A DNA stretch of 64,000 nt. Origin: Cupriavidus sp. D39 (GTDB lineage: Bacteria > Pseudomonadota > Gammaproteobacteria > Burkholderiales > Burkholderiaceae). Shown here piece after piece: positions 38,330-47,336 of the stretch (position 1 is the first letter of the stretch; each line of letters starts with the position of its first letter). The notes under the pieces are model-generated. The model did no database searches. It was not told the origin of the DNA and saw only the letters and a list, made by a program, of their open reading frames with translations. Position numbers and translations under genes: made by a program. Location: the NCBI RefSeq assembly GCF_026627925.1, contig NZ_JAPNLE010000001.1:558001-622000 (forward strand). Reading direction: 5' to 3'.

Positions 38330-39940
38330 TCAAATTCCGACGGGGTAGCCATCCTTGCGGTGATCGCATGCCGCTACATAGCCGCCATTGTCCAGGCGCA
38401 GAGCCGCCTGGGCGCTGCCGAACTCAGTATCAAAACGTTTGGCAACCGTGATCGGATGCCCGCGTGATGTCAGTCCTTCAATCACCGCTTGCGGCATATT
38501 CCATTCGACGGTAACGCCATGGTTGTCGTCAAGTACGCGCCAGCGCGGCGCATCGCTAGCCGCCTGCGGATTCAGCCCCTGATCAACCATGCGGGAGACC
38601 ATCTGCATATGACCCTGCGCCTGCATGGATCCGCCCATGAGGCCAAAGCTCATCAGCGGCCGGCCGTTTTGCATCAGGAAGCCGGGGATGATGGTGTGGA
38701 ATGGACGTTTTCCAGGCGCCACCTCGTTGGTATGGCCATCACGCAAATTGAACCCCCAGCCGCGATTTTGCAAGGCGATGCCAGTATTGGGCACCACCAC
38801 GCCAGAACCGAAGCCCTTGAAGTTGGATTGAATAAACGAAACCATCATGCCGTTGCGATCCGCCGTGGTCAGGTAGACGGTGCCGCCGCCAAGCGGCTTT
38901 CCGATGCGGGCCGGCGCTGCCCACTCGGGGTCGATCAGCTTGGCGCGCTTTGCCAGATATGCCGGGTTGAGCAGGTCGGCCGCTGTTACTTCCGTCATGT
39001 GATCCACGTCGCCGACGTATTCATGCAAGTCGGCAAAGGCCAGTTTCATTGCCTCGATCTTCAGATGCATCGCCAGCGCGCTATCCTGGTCCATGATCTT
39101 CAAATCGAAATGCTCAAGCATGCCCAACGCCATCTGCGCCGCAATGCCTTGACCGTTAGGCCCGATCTCGTACAGTTCAACATCCCGGTAGCGGATGCTG
39201 ATCGGCTCGACCCAGTCCGCCTTATGCGCGGCGAGGTCGGCTTCAGTGATCGCGCCGCCGGTATTGCGCGCGTGGTCGGCGATCGCACGGGCCAGTTCGC
39301 CATGGTAAAAGTCGTCGCCCTTGGTGCGCGCAATTCGCTCGAGTGTATTTGCCTGTCCCGGGCAAATGAAGCGCTCGCCCTGAAGCGGTGCCCGGCCGTT
39401 GGGGGCAAACGCTTCGCGGTAGCCCGGCTGATCGATCAGTTCGTCGACCTGTTTTTGCCACTGATTGTGGACATTGTGCGAAACCAGATAGCCTTCACGC
39501 GCATAGCGCAGCGCCGGTTCGAACAGCTCTTCGAACGGCAGGCTGCCAAAGCGCTCCCACATGGCGCGCCACGCTGAAACGGTGCCTGGCACGGTTACCG
39601 AGTCCCAGCCCCGCTTCGGCATCTCCTCGTATTTTGAAAAATACTCGCGCGTCCATGCGGCCGGTGCGCGGCCCGATCCGTTCAAACCGTGCAATTTGTT
39701 GTTGCCATCCCAGATCAGCGCAAACGCGTCGCCGCCGATACCGTTGTTGCACGGCTCGACCACAGCCAGGGCGATTGCCGTGGCAAGCGCCGCATCGGCC
39801 GCATTGCCCCCGCGCAGCAGCATCTGCAAGCCGGCCGCGGACGCAAGCGGCTGCGAAGTCGTCACGACGTTGTCGGCGACCAGCGGCAAGCGCTGCGACG
39901 TGTAGGGGAAGGTCCAGAATGCGCTTTGATTCGATTGCAT
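38330..39940 (-). CDS. ggt: Gamma-glutamyltransferase/cephalosporin-acylase-family enzyme
   Basis: A 536-residue Ntn-hydrolase. Such enzymes cleave gamma-glutamyl bonds (glutathione and other gamma-glutamyl amides) and mature by self-cleavage before a threonine. The large-subunit part has NVVTTSQPLASAAGLQMLLR, GGNAADAALATAIALAVVEP and GIGGDAFALIWD. The small subunit should begin at the threonine in GGTVYLTTADRNG, followed by the family block SNFKGFGSGVVVPNTGIALQ and LMGGSMQAQGH. There is no signal peptide, so it probably acts in the cytoplasm on imported substrate, unlike the periplasmic E. coli enzyme. The start at 39940 fits the family N-terminus. It precedes the peptide transporter operon, separated by a decayed copy of itself. 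Intact. Confidence 0.92.
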   Translation of the reverse strand: MQSNQSAFWTFPYTSQRLPLVADNVVTTSQPLASAAGLQMLLRGGNAADAALATAIALAVVEPCNNGIGGDAFALIWDGNNKLHGLNGSGRAPAAWTREYFSKYEEMPKRGWDSVTVPGTVSAWRAMWERFGSLPFEELFEPALRYAREGYLVSHNVHNQWQKQVDELIDQPGYREAFAPNGRAPLQGERFICPGQANTLERIARTKGDDFYHGELARAIADHARNTGGAITEADLAAHKADWVEPISIRYRDVELYEIGPNGQGIAAQMALGMLEHFDLKIMDQDSALAMHLKIEAMKLAFADLHEYVGDVDHMTEVTAADLLNPAYLAKRAKLIDPEWAAPARIGKPLGGGTVYLTTADRNGMMVSFIQSNFKGFGSGVVVPNTGIALQNRGWGFNLRDGHTNEVAPGKRPFHTIIPGFLMQNGRPLMSFGLMGGSMQAQGHMQMVSRMVDQGLNPQAASDAPRWRVLDDNHGVTVEWNMPQAVIEGLTSRGHPITVAKRFDTEFGSAQAALRLDNGGYVAACDHRKDGYPVGI

Positions 39941-40159
39941 GTTGTCTTGATGTAAATAGCAGCCGACGCGAAGTCTGGCGGCGGCAAGCCGTTCAGCTAA
40001 GTACGGCGGTTGAAAAAGTCGGCGCACTTAGGCGCTTCGACGGAAGATATGCGGTCAAAGCCGCGCATGTCGGCATTCACGAACTGCACGACACCAGGGA
40101 ATTTCTCTACCGGCTGATCCGCCGGCTCTCCTCCTGACCGGCTGGCTCTGAGATCGCCT
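39941..40159. other. Junction between ggt and a truncated CoA-transferase
   Basis: On the plus strand the end of an open frame reads GRYAVKAAHVGIHELHDTRE then FLYRLIRRLSS before a stop at about 40137. It looks protein-like but I cannot assign it. It is probably the C-terminus of a lost gene joined here by the deletion that cut the CoA-transferase. Confidence 0.3.
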
Positions 40160-40760
40160 CATAGAGTGCGGAGGCGACGCCGCCGGCGACCAGTGCCGAC
40201 CCGTAGTGGTCAACGACCGAGCCATACAGGATCTCTGGCGCGCCGCCCTGCTTGCCCTGCAGCGTGCACTTGCCGGTCATGGTCTGCAGGACCTGGTCGT
40301 AGCCGGCCTTGTGCTTGAGCGGGCCGTCTTCGCCATAGCCCGTCACGGCGCAGTAGATCAGGCATGGATTAACCGGTTTGAATTGTTCGTAGGCAATGCC
40401 CAGCCTTGGCGGCACGGTGGGCAGGAAGTTGTGCACCAGCACGTCGGCGACGCGGACCAGCGCCGTCAGCCGCTGCAGGTCCTCGGCTTGCTTAAGGTCG
40501 AGCACCACGCCCAGCTTGCTGCGGTTGACACCAAGGATTGCGCTGCTCTCGGCCTCCAGCGAGGACGGATACTTGCGCAGGTTGTCGCCGGCGGGCGGCT
40601 CGATCTTGATGGCCTCGACGCCCTGGTCGGCCAGCAGGGAGCAACCAGAGGGGCCCGCTATGTATGCGCTCAGGTCCAGCACGGGCAGTCCGGACAGCGG
40701 GCCCGGCTTGCCGGTGCGCTCGCTCGGCGGCGCAGCGCGGTCATCGTTTGGGGAGCGCAT
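40160..40760 (-). pseudogene. CaiB/BaiF-family CoA-transferase, 3'-truncated
   Basis: The first 200 or so residues of a family III CoA-transferase, which normally has about 400. Motifs are PLSGLPVLDLSAYIAGPSGC, DQGVEAIKIEPPAGDNLRKY, NRSKLGVVLDLKQAEDLQRL, VHNFLPTVPPRLGIAYEQFK and YCAVTGYGEDGP. The catalytic aspartate region (about residue 170) is within the surviving part. Resemblance ends after VASALYE near 40160, where foreign sequence begins. It starts at the ATG at 40760, 55 bp after a Bug receptor gene on the same strand. With the HpcH/HpaI lyase upstream, it would have formed a CoA-activation and lyase pathway for a C4-C6 dicarboxylic acid such as a methylmalate or itaconate relative (inference). 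Confidence 0.85.
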
Positions 40761-40814
40761 GGAAATCTCCGGGCAATTGGCAGTGTGGGCAACGCGAAAA
40801 CACATCGACCCATA

Positions 40815-41804
40815 TCAGTCCACGATGATGTTCTGTCGCTTGGCGAGCGCCCGCCACCGCTCCACGTCCTGCTCGATGGTGGTGGCGAACTTGGCCGGCG
40901 TGACGGGCCTGGCTTCGGCGCCTTCCTTCAGGAAGGCCGCCTTGATCTCAGGCTTGGACAAGATAGCGTTGACGGCGGCGTTGAGCTGGTTAACGATCGC
41001 CGGCGGCGTGCCGGCCGGCGCCAGCAGGCCCCACCAGAGCTCGAACTCATAGCCCGGCACGGCGCTGGACATGGGCGTGAGTTCCGGCGCGATCGGGCTC
41101 GGCTTGAGGCTGGTGATGCCAACGGCGCGCACCTTGCCGGCGCGGATCATCGGCAGCAGCGACGGGCCGGTGGAGATTAATAACTGCGTCTGGTTGCCGA
41201 TCAGGTCGGTCAAGGCGGGGGGCATGCCGCGATACGGGACATGCGTGATGAACAGATTGCCGGCCATGGCCTTGAGCAGTTCGGTGCCGAACTGGTTGAC
41301 CCCGCCCAGCCCGGACGAGGCGTAGTTGTACTTGCCTGGCTTGGCGCGGATCGCGGCGATCAGTTCCTGCGGTGTCTTGGCGGGGAATGCATTGTTGACC
41401 GCGACGATGAACGGCCCTTGCGCAAACATCGCCACCGGCGCGAAGCTCTTGACCGCATCGAACGGCAGTTTAGCCTGCACTGCGGCATTGGTCGTCATGC
41501 TGGACGACACGGCAACCAGCGTGTATCCGTCCGGAGCGGACTTGGCGACGATGCCGGTGCCAGTATTGCCGCTGGCGCCGGGGCGGTTGTCGATGACGAC
41601 AGGTTGCTTGAGCTCCTCGCCGATCCCCTTGGCGACGATGCGCGCGAAGATGTCGTTGGAGCCGCCTGGCGGATAGGGCACGACAATGGTGATGGGCTTG
41701 GTCGGATACCCGCCCTGCGCGAAGACTGCGCCGGAGACCAAGCTAGCAATTAGCGTGGCGGCGAACGCCACGCTACGGGAAACGGACGCGGATGATGTTT
41801 TCAA
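40815..41804 (-). CDS. Bug-family periplasmic solute receptor
   Basis: A 329-residue TctC-like binding protein with a good signal peptide (FAATLIASLVSGAVFAQGG, cut after FAQ or VFA). Core motifs are KPITIVVPYPPGGSNDIFAR, DNRPGASGNTGTGIVAKSAP, DGYTLVAVSS and FITHVPYRGMPPALTDLIG. The start at 41804 is the family N-terminus. It lies between the HpcH/HpaI lyase and the truncated CoA-transferase on the same strand, so it probably fed that pathway. Intact. Confidence 0.93.
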   Translation of the reverse strand: MKTSSASVSRSVAFAATLIASLVSGAVFAQGGYPTKPITIVVPYPPGGSNDIFARIVAKGIGEELKQPVVIDNRPGASGNTGTGIVAKSAPDGYTLVAVSSSMTTNAAVQAKLPFDAVKSFAPVAMFAQGPFIVAVNNAFPAKTPQELIAAIRAKPGKYNYASSGLGGVNQFGTELLKAMAGNLFITHVPYRGMPPALTDLIGNQTQLLISTGPSLLPMIRAGKVRAVGITSLKPSPIAPELTPMSSAVPGYEFELWWGLLAPAGTPPAIVNQLNAAVNAILSKPEIKAAFLKEGAEARPVTPAKFATTIEQDVERWRALAKRQNIIVD

Positions 41805-41857
41805 AATGCCTCCATGTCTTTGCTTGTCCCACGCGGGGCAGCCTGATCCCGGCTGCG

Positions 41858-42737
41858 TCAGGCGGGAAGCAATCCAAGGTGCCTCGCGGTAGCCGCAATG
41901 GCCTCCCCCGCTTCACGAACGGCGGGTCGATCTTCTTGCCGTTCACCACATAGGCGCCTACGCCCCTGGCCTCGGCATTGCGCGGCTTCCTGGACACGCG
42001 CGGCATGCCCGATCTCTTCGTCGCTCGGCCGAAAGGCCTCGTTTGCCAGCGGGATCTGGCTGGGATGGATGCCGCTCTTGCCGAGGAAGCCCATGCGGAG
42101 GGATAGCTCAGCCTCGGCGCAAAAGCCGGCTTCGTCCTTGATGTTGGCAAACACCGTGTCGTGGGCGAACACGCCGGCCTCGCCGGCAGCCATGCGCACC
42201 CCGTGCACGGCTTGCTGGATCGCCGCGCTTTCACGCCGGGCAATCCCCAGCAGCTCGAACAGGTCGCCCAGGCCAAGCTGCAAGCCCGCCATGCGCGGGT
42301 GGGCCGCAGCCAGTACGCCGGCCAGGCGCAGCGCCTTGGGCGTTTCGATGTTGAGCAGCATGCGGACCGGCTTGTCCACGCCATAGGCAAGCCCGTTGGC
42401 GCGTTCGGCCTGTTCGATGGCGGCGGCGGCGCGGCGCACATCGTCGGCGCTCTGCGGCTTGGGCAGGTTGATCATGTCCAGGCCCGGCTGCACCACAGCG
42501 GCAACGTCAGCGGCGAAGTGGGCGGTGTCCAGCGCGTTGACCTGGACGATAAGCGTCATGCCGCTCGCGCGTCCCCAGCCCGGGCGCAGCAGCTCGCGCA
42601 GTGCCTCGCGCGCATGCGGCTCGCGGTCCTCCGCCACCGCGTCCTCGAGGTCGAACGACAGGCCGTCTGCGGCGCTGGCGAACGCCTTGTCGAACAACTC
42701 CGGGCGGGAGCCGGGGACGAACAATTTGTTTCCCATG
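41858..42737 (-). pseudogene. HpcH/HpaI or CitE-like aldolase/lyase, two frameshifts near the 3' end
   Basis: A citrate-lyase-beta/malyl-CoA-lyase-like TIM-barrel enzyme of about 293 residues. It starts MGNKLFVPGSRPELFDKAFA with DGLSFDLEDAVAEDREPHAR (metal/phosphate region), LDMINLPKPQSADDVRRA, RMLLNIETPKALRLAGVLAA (catalytic Glu) and GKSGIHPSQIPLANEAFRPS. The main frame changes near 41980, where two bases appear missing, to EARGVGAYVVNGKKIDPPFV. It changes again at the C5 run 41905-41909, returning to EAIAATARHLGLLPA and the stop. Most catalytic residues lie upstream of both breaks. Start at 42737. Confidence 0.85.
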
Positions 42738-43289
42738 GCAACCTGAACCGGTGGCATTGAAATACGGAAGTGTGGTGCATGCCTGAGCAAAGATAAACCA
42801 TGCAAGCTTTTCTTTAATCCATAGAGATTTTTTGGATACAAGCAGGGCCGACCGGACCTGCGGCAGGCTAGCATCACCGCGCATGAGCCTTCGATCTCGA
42901 GAGCGCGCCAAAGCGGGGCTAAGATCAGGTCTTCTCGTGAGAGGTCAATGAGCCAGCTACAATGCACTCACGTCCTTTAATCCTCAACCGGCGATCTGCC
43001 GGATTACTGGCCGGCGTTGTCCCGCGCGGCTTTGGGCGAGCCGCAACCGCAGGGCAGGGACATCCTGCGCCTGCCGGCCAATCTGACCTGGTTCAGGGCT
43101 CTCCGGAGGTCCTCGAAAGAATGCTATTCCGTCGTGCTGCGCCTTGCCGGGCCCTGGCGGTGCGCGGCCTATTCCGATGTCAATCAGTTACCCTAGCGTC
43201 ATGTACTCGGGTACGAGGGCGCGCCGCCAAACCGGCGGGCTTGGGCCCGCAGTCTGCTTTGTAACTGGAGGATGCTTCACAACGCCATC
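42738..43289. other. Region without a supportable gene
   Basis: A 550-bp stretch between the lyase start and a transporter fragment. Peptides such as LPDYWPALSRAALGEPQPQG can be read near 43000-43050 on the plus strand, but I see no family or ribosome site. It should contain the promoter for the minus-strand lyase operon; AT-rich sequence at 42780-42840 (AAGATAAACCATGCAAGC) is a plausible place. Confidence 0.35.
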
Positions 43290-43440
43290 CAAGTGGTCGT
43301 CGGCTGGACGGATGAACCTCTGCACCAGTTCACATTTCGTGGTGTTGGCCCCACCGTTGCTGGCTTCGCGGTTCAGTACTTCGGCGGATACGGCAGCGCA
43401 TTTGCGCTTGGCGCAACGCAAGGGGCAGCCAGCCGCCAGC
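43290..43440 (+). pseudogene. MFS transporter C-terminal fragment
   Basis: A short stretch reads QFTFRGVGPTVAGFAVQYFG then GYGSAFALGAT. This matches the tenth/eleventh-helix region of ACS-family transporters; the intact gene at 18652-19920 has SVAPIVTGFSVQYSGSFSLA at the same place. The rest of the gene is absent. Confidence 0.6.
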
Positions 43441-43524
43441 GCTCCCGAGGAATCTCTCTTGACAATACGTCCGATACTGGATATTTTGTCCATATGACGA
43501 AACGAACTTTGGAGCTGTACAGCG

Positions 43525-44496
43525 ATGCCAAGTGACGCGCGCCTCCTGCTGCTCGCTAAGAACGAGGTCGAGGCCCTGCTGCTCCATGACGATGTCCTGC
43601 GAGCCGTGCGCGAGGCATTCGTGCTGCATAGTCAAGGCGAGGGCCGCGTGTTCCCCCTGGTCCGGGAGCCACTCATCACGGGGGGCGTATTCGGCATCAA
43701 GTCGGGGGATGTTCAGGCGCAAGGCTTGCTCGGCTTCAAGGCGGCCGGATTCTGGCCAAACAACCGCCGGCTTGGCGCTGAGCCCCACCAGGCCACTATC
43801 ATGCTGATCGACCCGGCCACTGGGCGCCCCGCCTGCATCATAGACGGCAACGCAATCACAACCATGCGCACCGGTGCCGCAGGTGGCCTCGGGCTGCAGC
43901 AGCTCGCGCGTGCAGACAGTACCAACCTGTGCGTCTTCGGCACCGGTGTGCAGGCGGGCGTGCAACTTGACTTTGCGCTGCGGCTGTTGCCGGCGCTCTG
44001 CCACGTGCAGTATGCCACTGCGGACGGCAAACGCGACGCCGCGTTCGAAGCGCAGTTCGCGCAACGATGCGATATCGCGCTCGCGGATGACCCCAATGTG
44101 GCGGTGTCCGAGAGCGACGTGGTGATCACCGCGACCCCAGGCGGCGGCGCGTTGTTCGAACCGCAGGCGGTGCAACCCGGTACGCACTTGAATTGCGTCG
44201 GCGCCGACACGAAGGGCAAGCGGGAGCTACCGCAGGGCCTGCTGGAGCGGGTGCGTCTTTACGTCGACGACCAGGCGCAAGCGCGCCAGATCGGCGAGTC
44301 TCAGTGGGCCCCCGAGATGTCTTCCACCGAACTGGGCGATCTGTTGACGGGCATGGCTAGCGCGAACCGGCAACCGGCCGACATCACGGTCTTCGATATG
44401 ACGGGCCTCGCCCTGCAGGACCTGACCGTGGCACGCCTGCTCCAGGATCGAGCTTCCACTGCCCGCATAGGCTCCAGCATCGCGTGGCCCTGGTAA
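43525..44496 (+). CDS. Ornithine cyclodeaminase/mu-crystallin-family protein
   Basis: A 323-residue NAD(P)-binding protein of a family that includes ornithine cyclodeaminase, alanine dehydrogenase (archaeal) and ketimine reductases. Substrate-side motifs are FPLVREPLI, GIKSGDVQ and GLLGFKAAGFWPNN. The metabolite lid is GRPACIIDGNAITTMRTGAA. The dinucleotide motif is VFGTGVQAGVQ. GGALFEPQAVQPGTHLNCVG follows. It starts at the ATG at 43525 behind GGAG. As the first intact gene of a cluster with D-amino-acid enzymes and RidA, a role in imine or amino-acid conversion is likely, but the substrate is not known. Intact. Confidence 0.9.
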   Translation: MPSDARLLLLAKNEVEALLLHDDVLRAVREAFVLHSQGEGRVFPLVREPLITGGVFGIKSGDVQAQGLLGFKAAGFWPNNRRLGAEPHQATIMLIDPATGRPACIIDGNAITTMRTGAAGGLGLQQLARADSTNLCVFGTGVQAGVQLDFALRLLPALCHVQYATADGKRDAAFEAQFAQRCDIALADDPNVAVSESDVVITATPGGGALFEPQAVQPGTHLNCVGADTKGKRELPQGLLERVRLYVDDQAQARQIGESQWAPEMSSTELGDLLTGMASANRQPADITVFDMTGLALQDLTVARLLQDRASTARIGSSIAWPW

Positions 44497-44544
44497 CGCC
44501 TTCACCACCAGGATTTCGGTATGTAGGACCTCTTGCTTACGTCC

Positions 44545-44637
44545 CGGGCACATGCAACCGCGAGGACTTCGCACGTTTCATCGCCAGCGAGCAGAAGAAG
44601 TGGGCGGACCTTATCGAGACCGCGAAGACATTGTATC
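44545..44637 (+). pseudogene. C-terminal fragment of a Bug-family receptor
   Basis: GTCNREDFARFIASEQKKWA followed by DLIETAK matches the last 30 residues of the Bug receptor at 11320-12356 (GTREDFARFVASEQKKW). Only this end remains, joined to the truncated LysR gene on the other strand. Confidence 0.7.
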
Positions 44638-44667
44638 GATTAATTCCGTCATACAAAAATGAAGGCC

Positions 44668-44943
44668 TTAAGCTCTCGGTTGTTCTCCTCTTTGCAGTCT
44701 CTGTATGGATTCAAGACTATCCAATAATTTCTCGCATAGCGAGTATATCTCTCGGCCTTTTGGGGAAAGAATGGATCTCTTTCGGTCTATTCTCTCGAAC
44801 AGACCCTCAGCGGCAATGGCTTCCACTTCTTGCAGGCGTTTTGTTGCCGCGGATTGGGTTATGTGAAGTCTGTCTGCCGCGCGTTGGACGGTTCCGAGTT
44901 CGGCCACCCAGTAAAAGGCTTCAATTTGTTTGACGGATAACAT
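44668..44943 (-). pseudogene. LysR-family regulator, DNA-binding domain only
   Basis: A 91-residue open frame with a full LysR winged helix (VKQIEAFYWVAELGTVQRAA, ITQSAATKRLQEVEA, GLFERIDRKRSILSPKG) and the start of the linker helix, then a stop. The effector domain is missing. It starts 3 bp after the end of the next LysR gene on the same strand. A free DNA-binding domain could in principle still bind DNA, but truncation by deletion at about 44640-44670 is the simpler view. Confidence 0.8.
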
Positions 44944-44946
44944 AGG

Positions 44947-45894
44947 TTATTTCCCAAAGTCGTTTTTCGGGCCAGCGATGCTAGCATTTTGATATCTATT
45001 GTTGTAGTCGCAGTTCTTACGCGCTATCGTTGCAACCTCTCGATGAAATGTTGTCACCGCTTCCTCGCGCACGACGACAACATAGCGCACCACAGGTAGT
45101 GCGGGAGTGATTTTGACTTCCTTCACCAATCGCATCGAGACCAGCTCGTTGGACACCGCGAGTGGCAGGCAGCCTATTCCCATGCCCGCCGTGGCCATAC
45201 CGCCCAGCGCAGCAAAGCTATTACAAGTGAGCGTCTTCTCTGGTCGCACGTTGTTTTCTTCGAACCATTGAATGATCCAACGTCCGAAAGCCGAATCCGT
45301 GTCCTGAATCAGGAGTGGATAGTCCGCAAGCTTCTCGACCGAGCAACGAATCAGCTGGGGTTCGAAAGAGCGAAGACGGAACCAGCCGCATCGCATACTG
45401 CCAAGCGGAAGCCGCAGCAGACCGGACCACTGCGGTGAATCGGAAACCATAGCCATTTCGAGCTGTCCACGACGCACTTTATCGTATAGTTCCCACGCAA
45501 CTCCCCCTACCTCCAACTTCAGCTCCACCAGTGGAAATTGCGCCTTAATGGCCCCGACGAATCGGGGCAGCCAAGTCATGGCCGCGATTTCCGTGACACC
45601 AATGCGGAGTGATCGCTTCATCTTCAGCGGGCTGCCGAGCTGTTCGAGCAGGACATCGCGTTGGTGAAGGACATAACGCGCTTGGGCTAACACTTCGCTG
45701 CCCTCCAGCGTGAGACGGGCCGCGCGTTCCGTCCGATCAAACAGCGGAAACGGGAAGCGGCTTTCGAAGCCCCGGATGTGCTTGGAGACCGCAGACTGCG
45801 CGATGCCGAGGCTGTCGCCCGCTGCCTCGAACGACCCCATGTCAGCCACAGCGACGAGCGCTTGCAAATGATGAAAGGTGATCTGGAGTGTCAT
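44947..45894 (-). CDS. LysR-family transcriptional regulator
   Basis: A 315-residue regulator starting at the ATG at 45894 (an in-frame ATG at 45924 is less likely). The N-terminal domain has LQALVAVADMGSFEAAGDSL, IAQSAVSKHIRGFE and PLFDRTERAARLTLEG; the effector domain begins at about SLRIGVTEIAAMTWLPRF. Divergent from the RidA gene, with a short degraded ATPase fragment between them. It probably controls the D-amino-acid gene set downstream on the plus strand. Intact, ending with an asparagine-rich tail. Confidence 0.9.
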   Translation of the reverse strand: MTLQITFHHLQALVAVADMGSFEAAGDSLGIAQSAVSKHIRGFESRFPFPLFDRTERAARLTLEGSEVLAQARYVLHQRDVLLEQLGSPLKMKRSLRIGVTEIAAMTWLPRFVGAIKAQFPLVELKLEVGGVAWELYDKVRRGQLEMAMVSDSPQWSGLLRLPLGSMRCGWFRLRSFEPQLIRCSVEKLADYPLLIQDTDSAFGRWIIQWFEENNVRPEKTLTCNSFAALGGMATAGMGIGCLPLAVSNELVSMRLVKEVKITPALPVVRYVVVVREEAVTTFHREVATIARKNCDYNNRYQNASIAGPKNDFGK

Positions 45895-46009
45895 CGGCAA
45901 TGTATATCCAAACGGAATGGACAAGTATCGTTAAATATCGCTTTATTTTAGACGTCGCTCCGTTAAAAATGAAGCCGGAGAAGATGTAGGCGACTCCCGC
46001 CCCCAGACC

Positions 46010-46150
46010 CCACAGAGCGAGGCCGTCGCCAGGGCACTAGGGATCGCGCAGCCAGCCATGCTCTTTGTTGAACCCACGACCTCGACGCCCCAATGATTGG
46101 CGAAGTGTTGAAAGCGATGAAGTCACTGGCCCGTGACGGAATGAACCCGG
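46010..46150 (+). pseudogene. Fragment of an amino-acid ABC transporter ATPase (GlnQ/HisP type)
   Basis: EAVARALGIAQPAMLFVEPT in one frame and MIGEVLKAMKSLARDGM in the next match the Walker B to H-loop region of polar-amino-acid transporter ATPases, where the usual sequence is LFDEPTSALDPEMIGEVL. The catalytic DE is already VE and the frame is broken. It is a relic of an amino-acid importer that probably belonged to this gene set. Confidence 0.6.
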
Positions 46151-46218
46151 CTATGGCGGACTCGTGTAGTTGCATTCGTAACACGCGAAACTCTGTAGCC
46201 CGAATAGGAAAATGAAAA

Positions 46219-46689
46219 ATGATGATCAGCCCTGAGGAAAGACTCACAGCGCTCGGAATCTCGCTGCCGCCTGCGCCTACTCCCAGCGCGAGCTATGTTC
46301 CTTTTCGAGCGGTAGGACCAATGCTCTATCTCTCTGGACAAGGCCCAAAGCTTCCTGATGGTACGTATCGTATCTGGCAACTACGCACCGCCGACAATAT
46401 CCCGGATGGCTATGCGGACGCACGCTTGGCCGGATTGAATCTCCTGGCCTCCATCAAGGCTGCCGTAGGCGATCTCAGTCGTATCGAAGCGGTGATCAAG
46501 GTTTTCGGGATGGTAAATGCTGCACCGGATTTCTCGCATCACCCAAAAGTCATCGATGGTGTTTCTGATCTGTTGATCGAGGTCTTCGGGCCAGAGGTCG
46601 GCAGGCATGCCAGATCTGCCGTGGGAATGGGTTCGCTGCCTCGCGGCATGAGCGTCGAGATCGAATTGATTCTGAAAATCAGGGATTAA
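46219..46689 (+). CDS. RidA (YjgF/YER057c/UK114)-family protein
   Basis: A 156-residue member of the reactive-intermediate deaminase family. RidA enzymes hydrolyse enamine/imine intermediates such as 2-aminoacrylate released by PLP-dependent dehydratases, preventing damage to other PLP enzymes. Visible family features are VGPMLYLSGQGPKLPDG, the central LLASIKAAVGDLSRIEAVIK and VFGMVN, and the C-terminal ARSAVGMGSLPRGMSVEIEL, which includes the arginine that binds the substrate carboxylate. It belongs to the longer group with an N-terminal extension (about 30 residues more than E. coli RidA). It lies in the same cluster as two PLP enzymes that produce such enamines. Intact. Confidence 0.92.
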   Translation: MMISPEERLTALGISLPPAPTPSASYVPFRAVGPMLYLSGQGPKLPDGTYRIWQLRTADNIPDGYADARLAGLNLLASIKAAVGDLSRIEAVIKVFGMVNAAPDFSHHPKVIDGVSDLLIEVFGPEVGRHARSAVGMGSLPRGMSVEIELILKIRD

Positions 46690-46728
46690 CGGGTTTCACT
46701 GATCGCGTACTCCCGGGAATACGCAAGC

Positions 46729-47121
46729 GTGGTTTACGGAAGGGGCATCGGGAGGAGCACGTCTTCAGGCGTTGTCGCCCCCATAGCGAATCTCGGACTT
46801 CCGATTGCCCTGCGCATGGCGTTGGTCGGTTGGTCCAGAACGCTGGCGCGTGAGGTCGGCCGCGACGGTATCACCTGCAATATCGTTCCTCCCGGACGTA
46901 TCGCCACCCAGCGCATTCGATTTTTAGATGAAGCAAAAGCGAAGCGAGAAGGACACTCCGTTGATTCTGTTGCCGTCGACGACACCGAGGCTATCGCGCT
47001 GGGCCGGTACGGCAAGCCAAAGGAGTATGCGGATGTGGTGACTTCTCCTGCCAGCTCACTCGACAGCTCTATCACTGGTTCGACCATTCGCATTTGTGGC
47101 TGCCTGATAGCAAGCGTCTAA
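46729..47121 (+). pseudogene. SDR-family oxidoreductase, 5'-truncated
   Basis: The C-terminal half of a short-chain dehydrogenase: SSGVVAPIANLGLPIALRMA, VGWSRTLAREVGRDGITCNI, PGRIATQRIRFLDEAKAKRE, GRYGKPKEYADVV and ITGSTIRICGCLIASV. The cofactor-binding half is absent, and VTSPASSLDSSITG shows loss of the usual FLAS motif. A ribosome site is lacking. It follows RidA by about 40 bp. Confidence 0.8.
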
Positions 47122-47336
47122 CGAGGGAAGAGAAGATGACAGTTGAATCCAAGCCTCTTGATGAGCAGGTTGTGCAGGCCCACTCCGGCGTCTCCAGGCC
47201 AACGCAGCGGCGAGCAAGAGGCCGACGGACGTCATGCCACACATGATCGCGTAGTCCGCTGCGCCTGCCCATATTGGGATGAAACAACCGGTGTATGAAC
47301 TCACGCTCTTGCGCGCCATCGATCTGGAGAAGAATT

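Noticed and set aside
44668..44943. A deliberate stand-alone DNA-binding mini-regulator
   Set aside because: The truncation coincides with a junction to a Bug-receptor fragment, so deletion is the simpler explanation.
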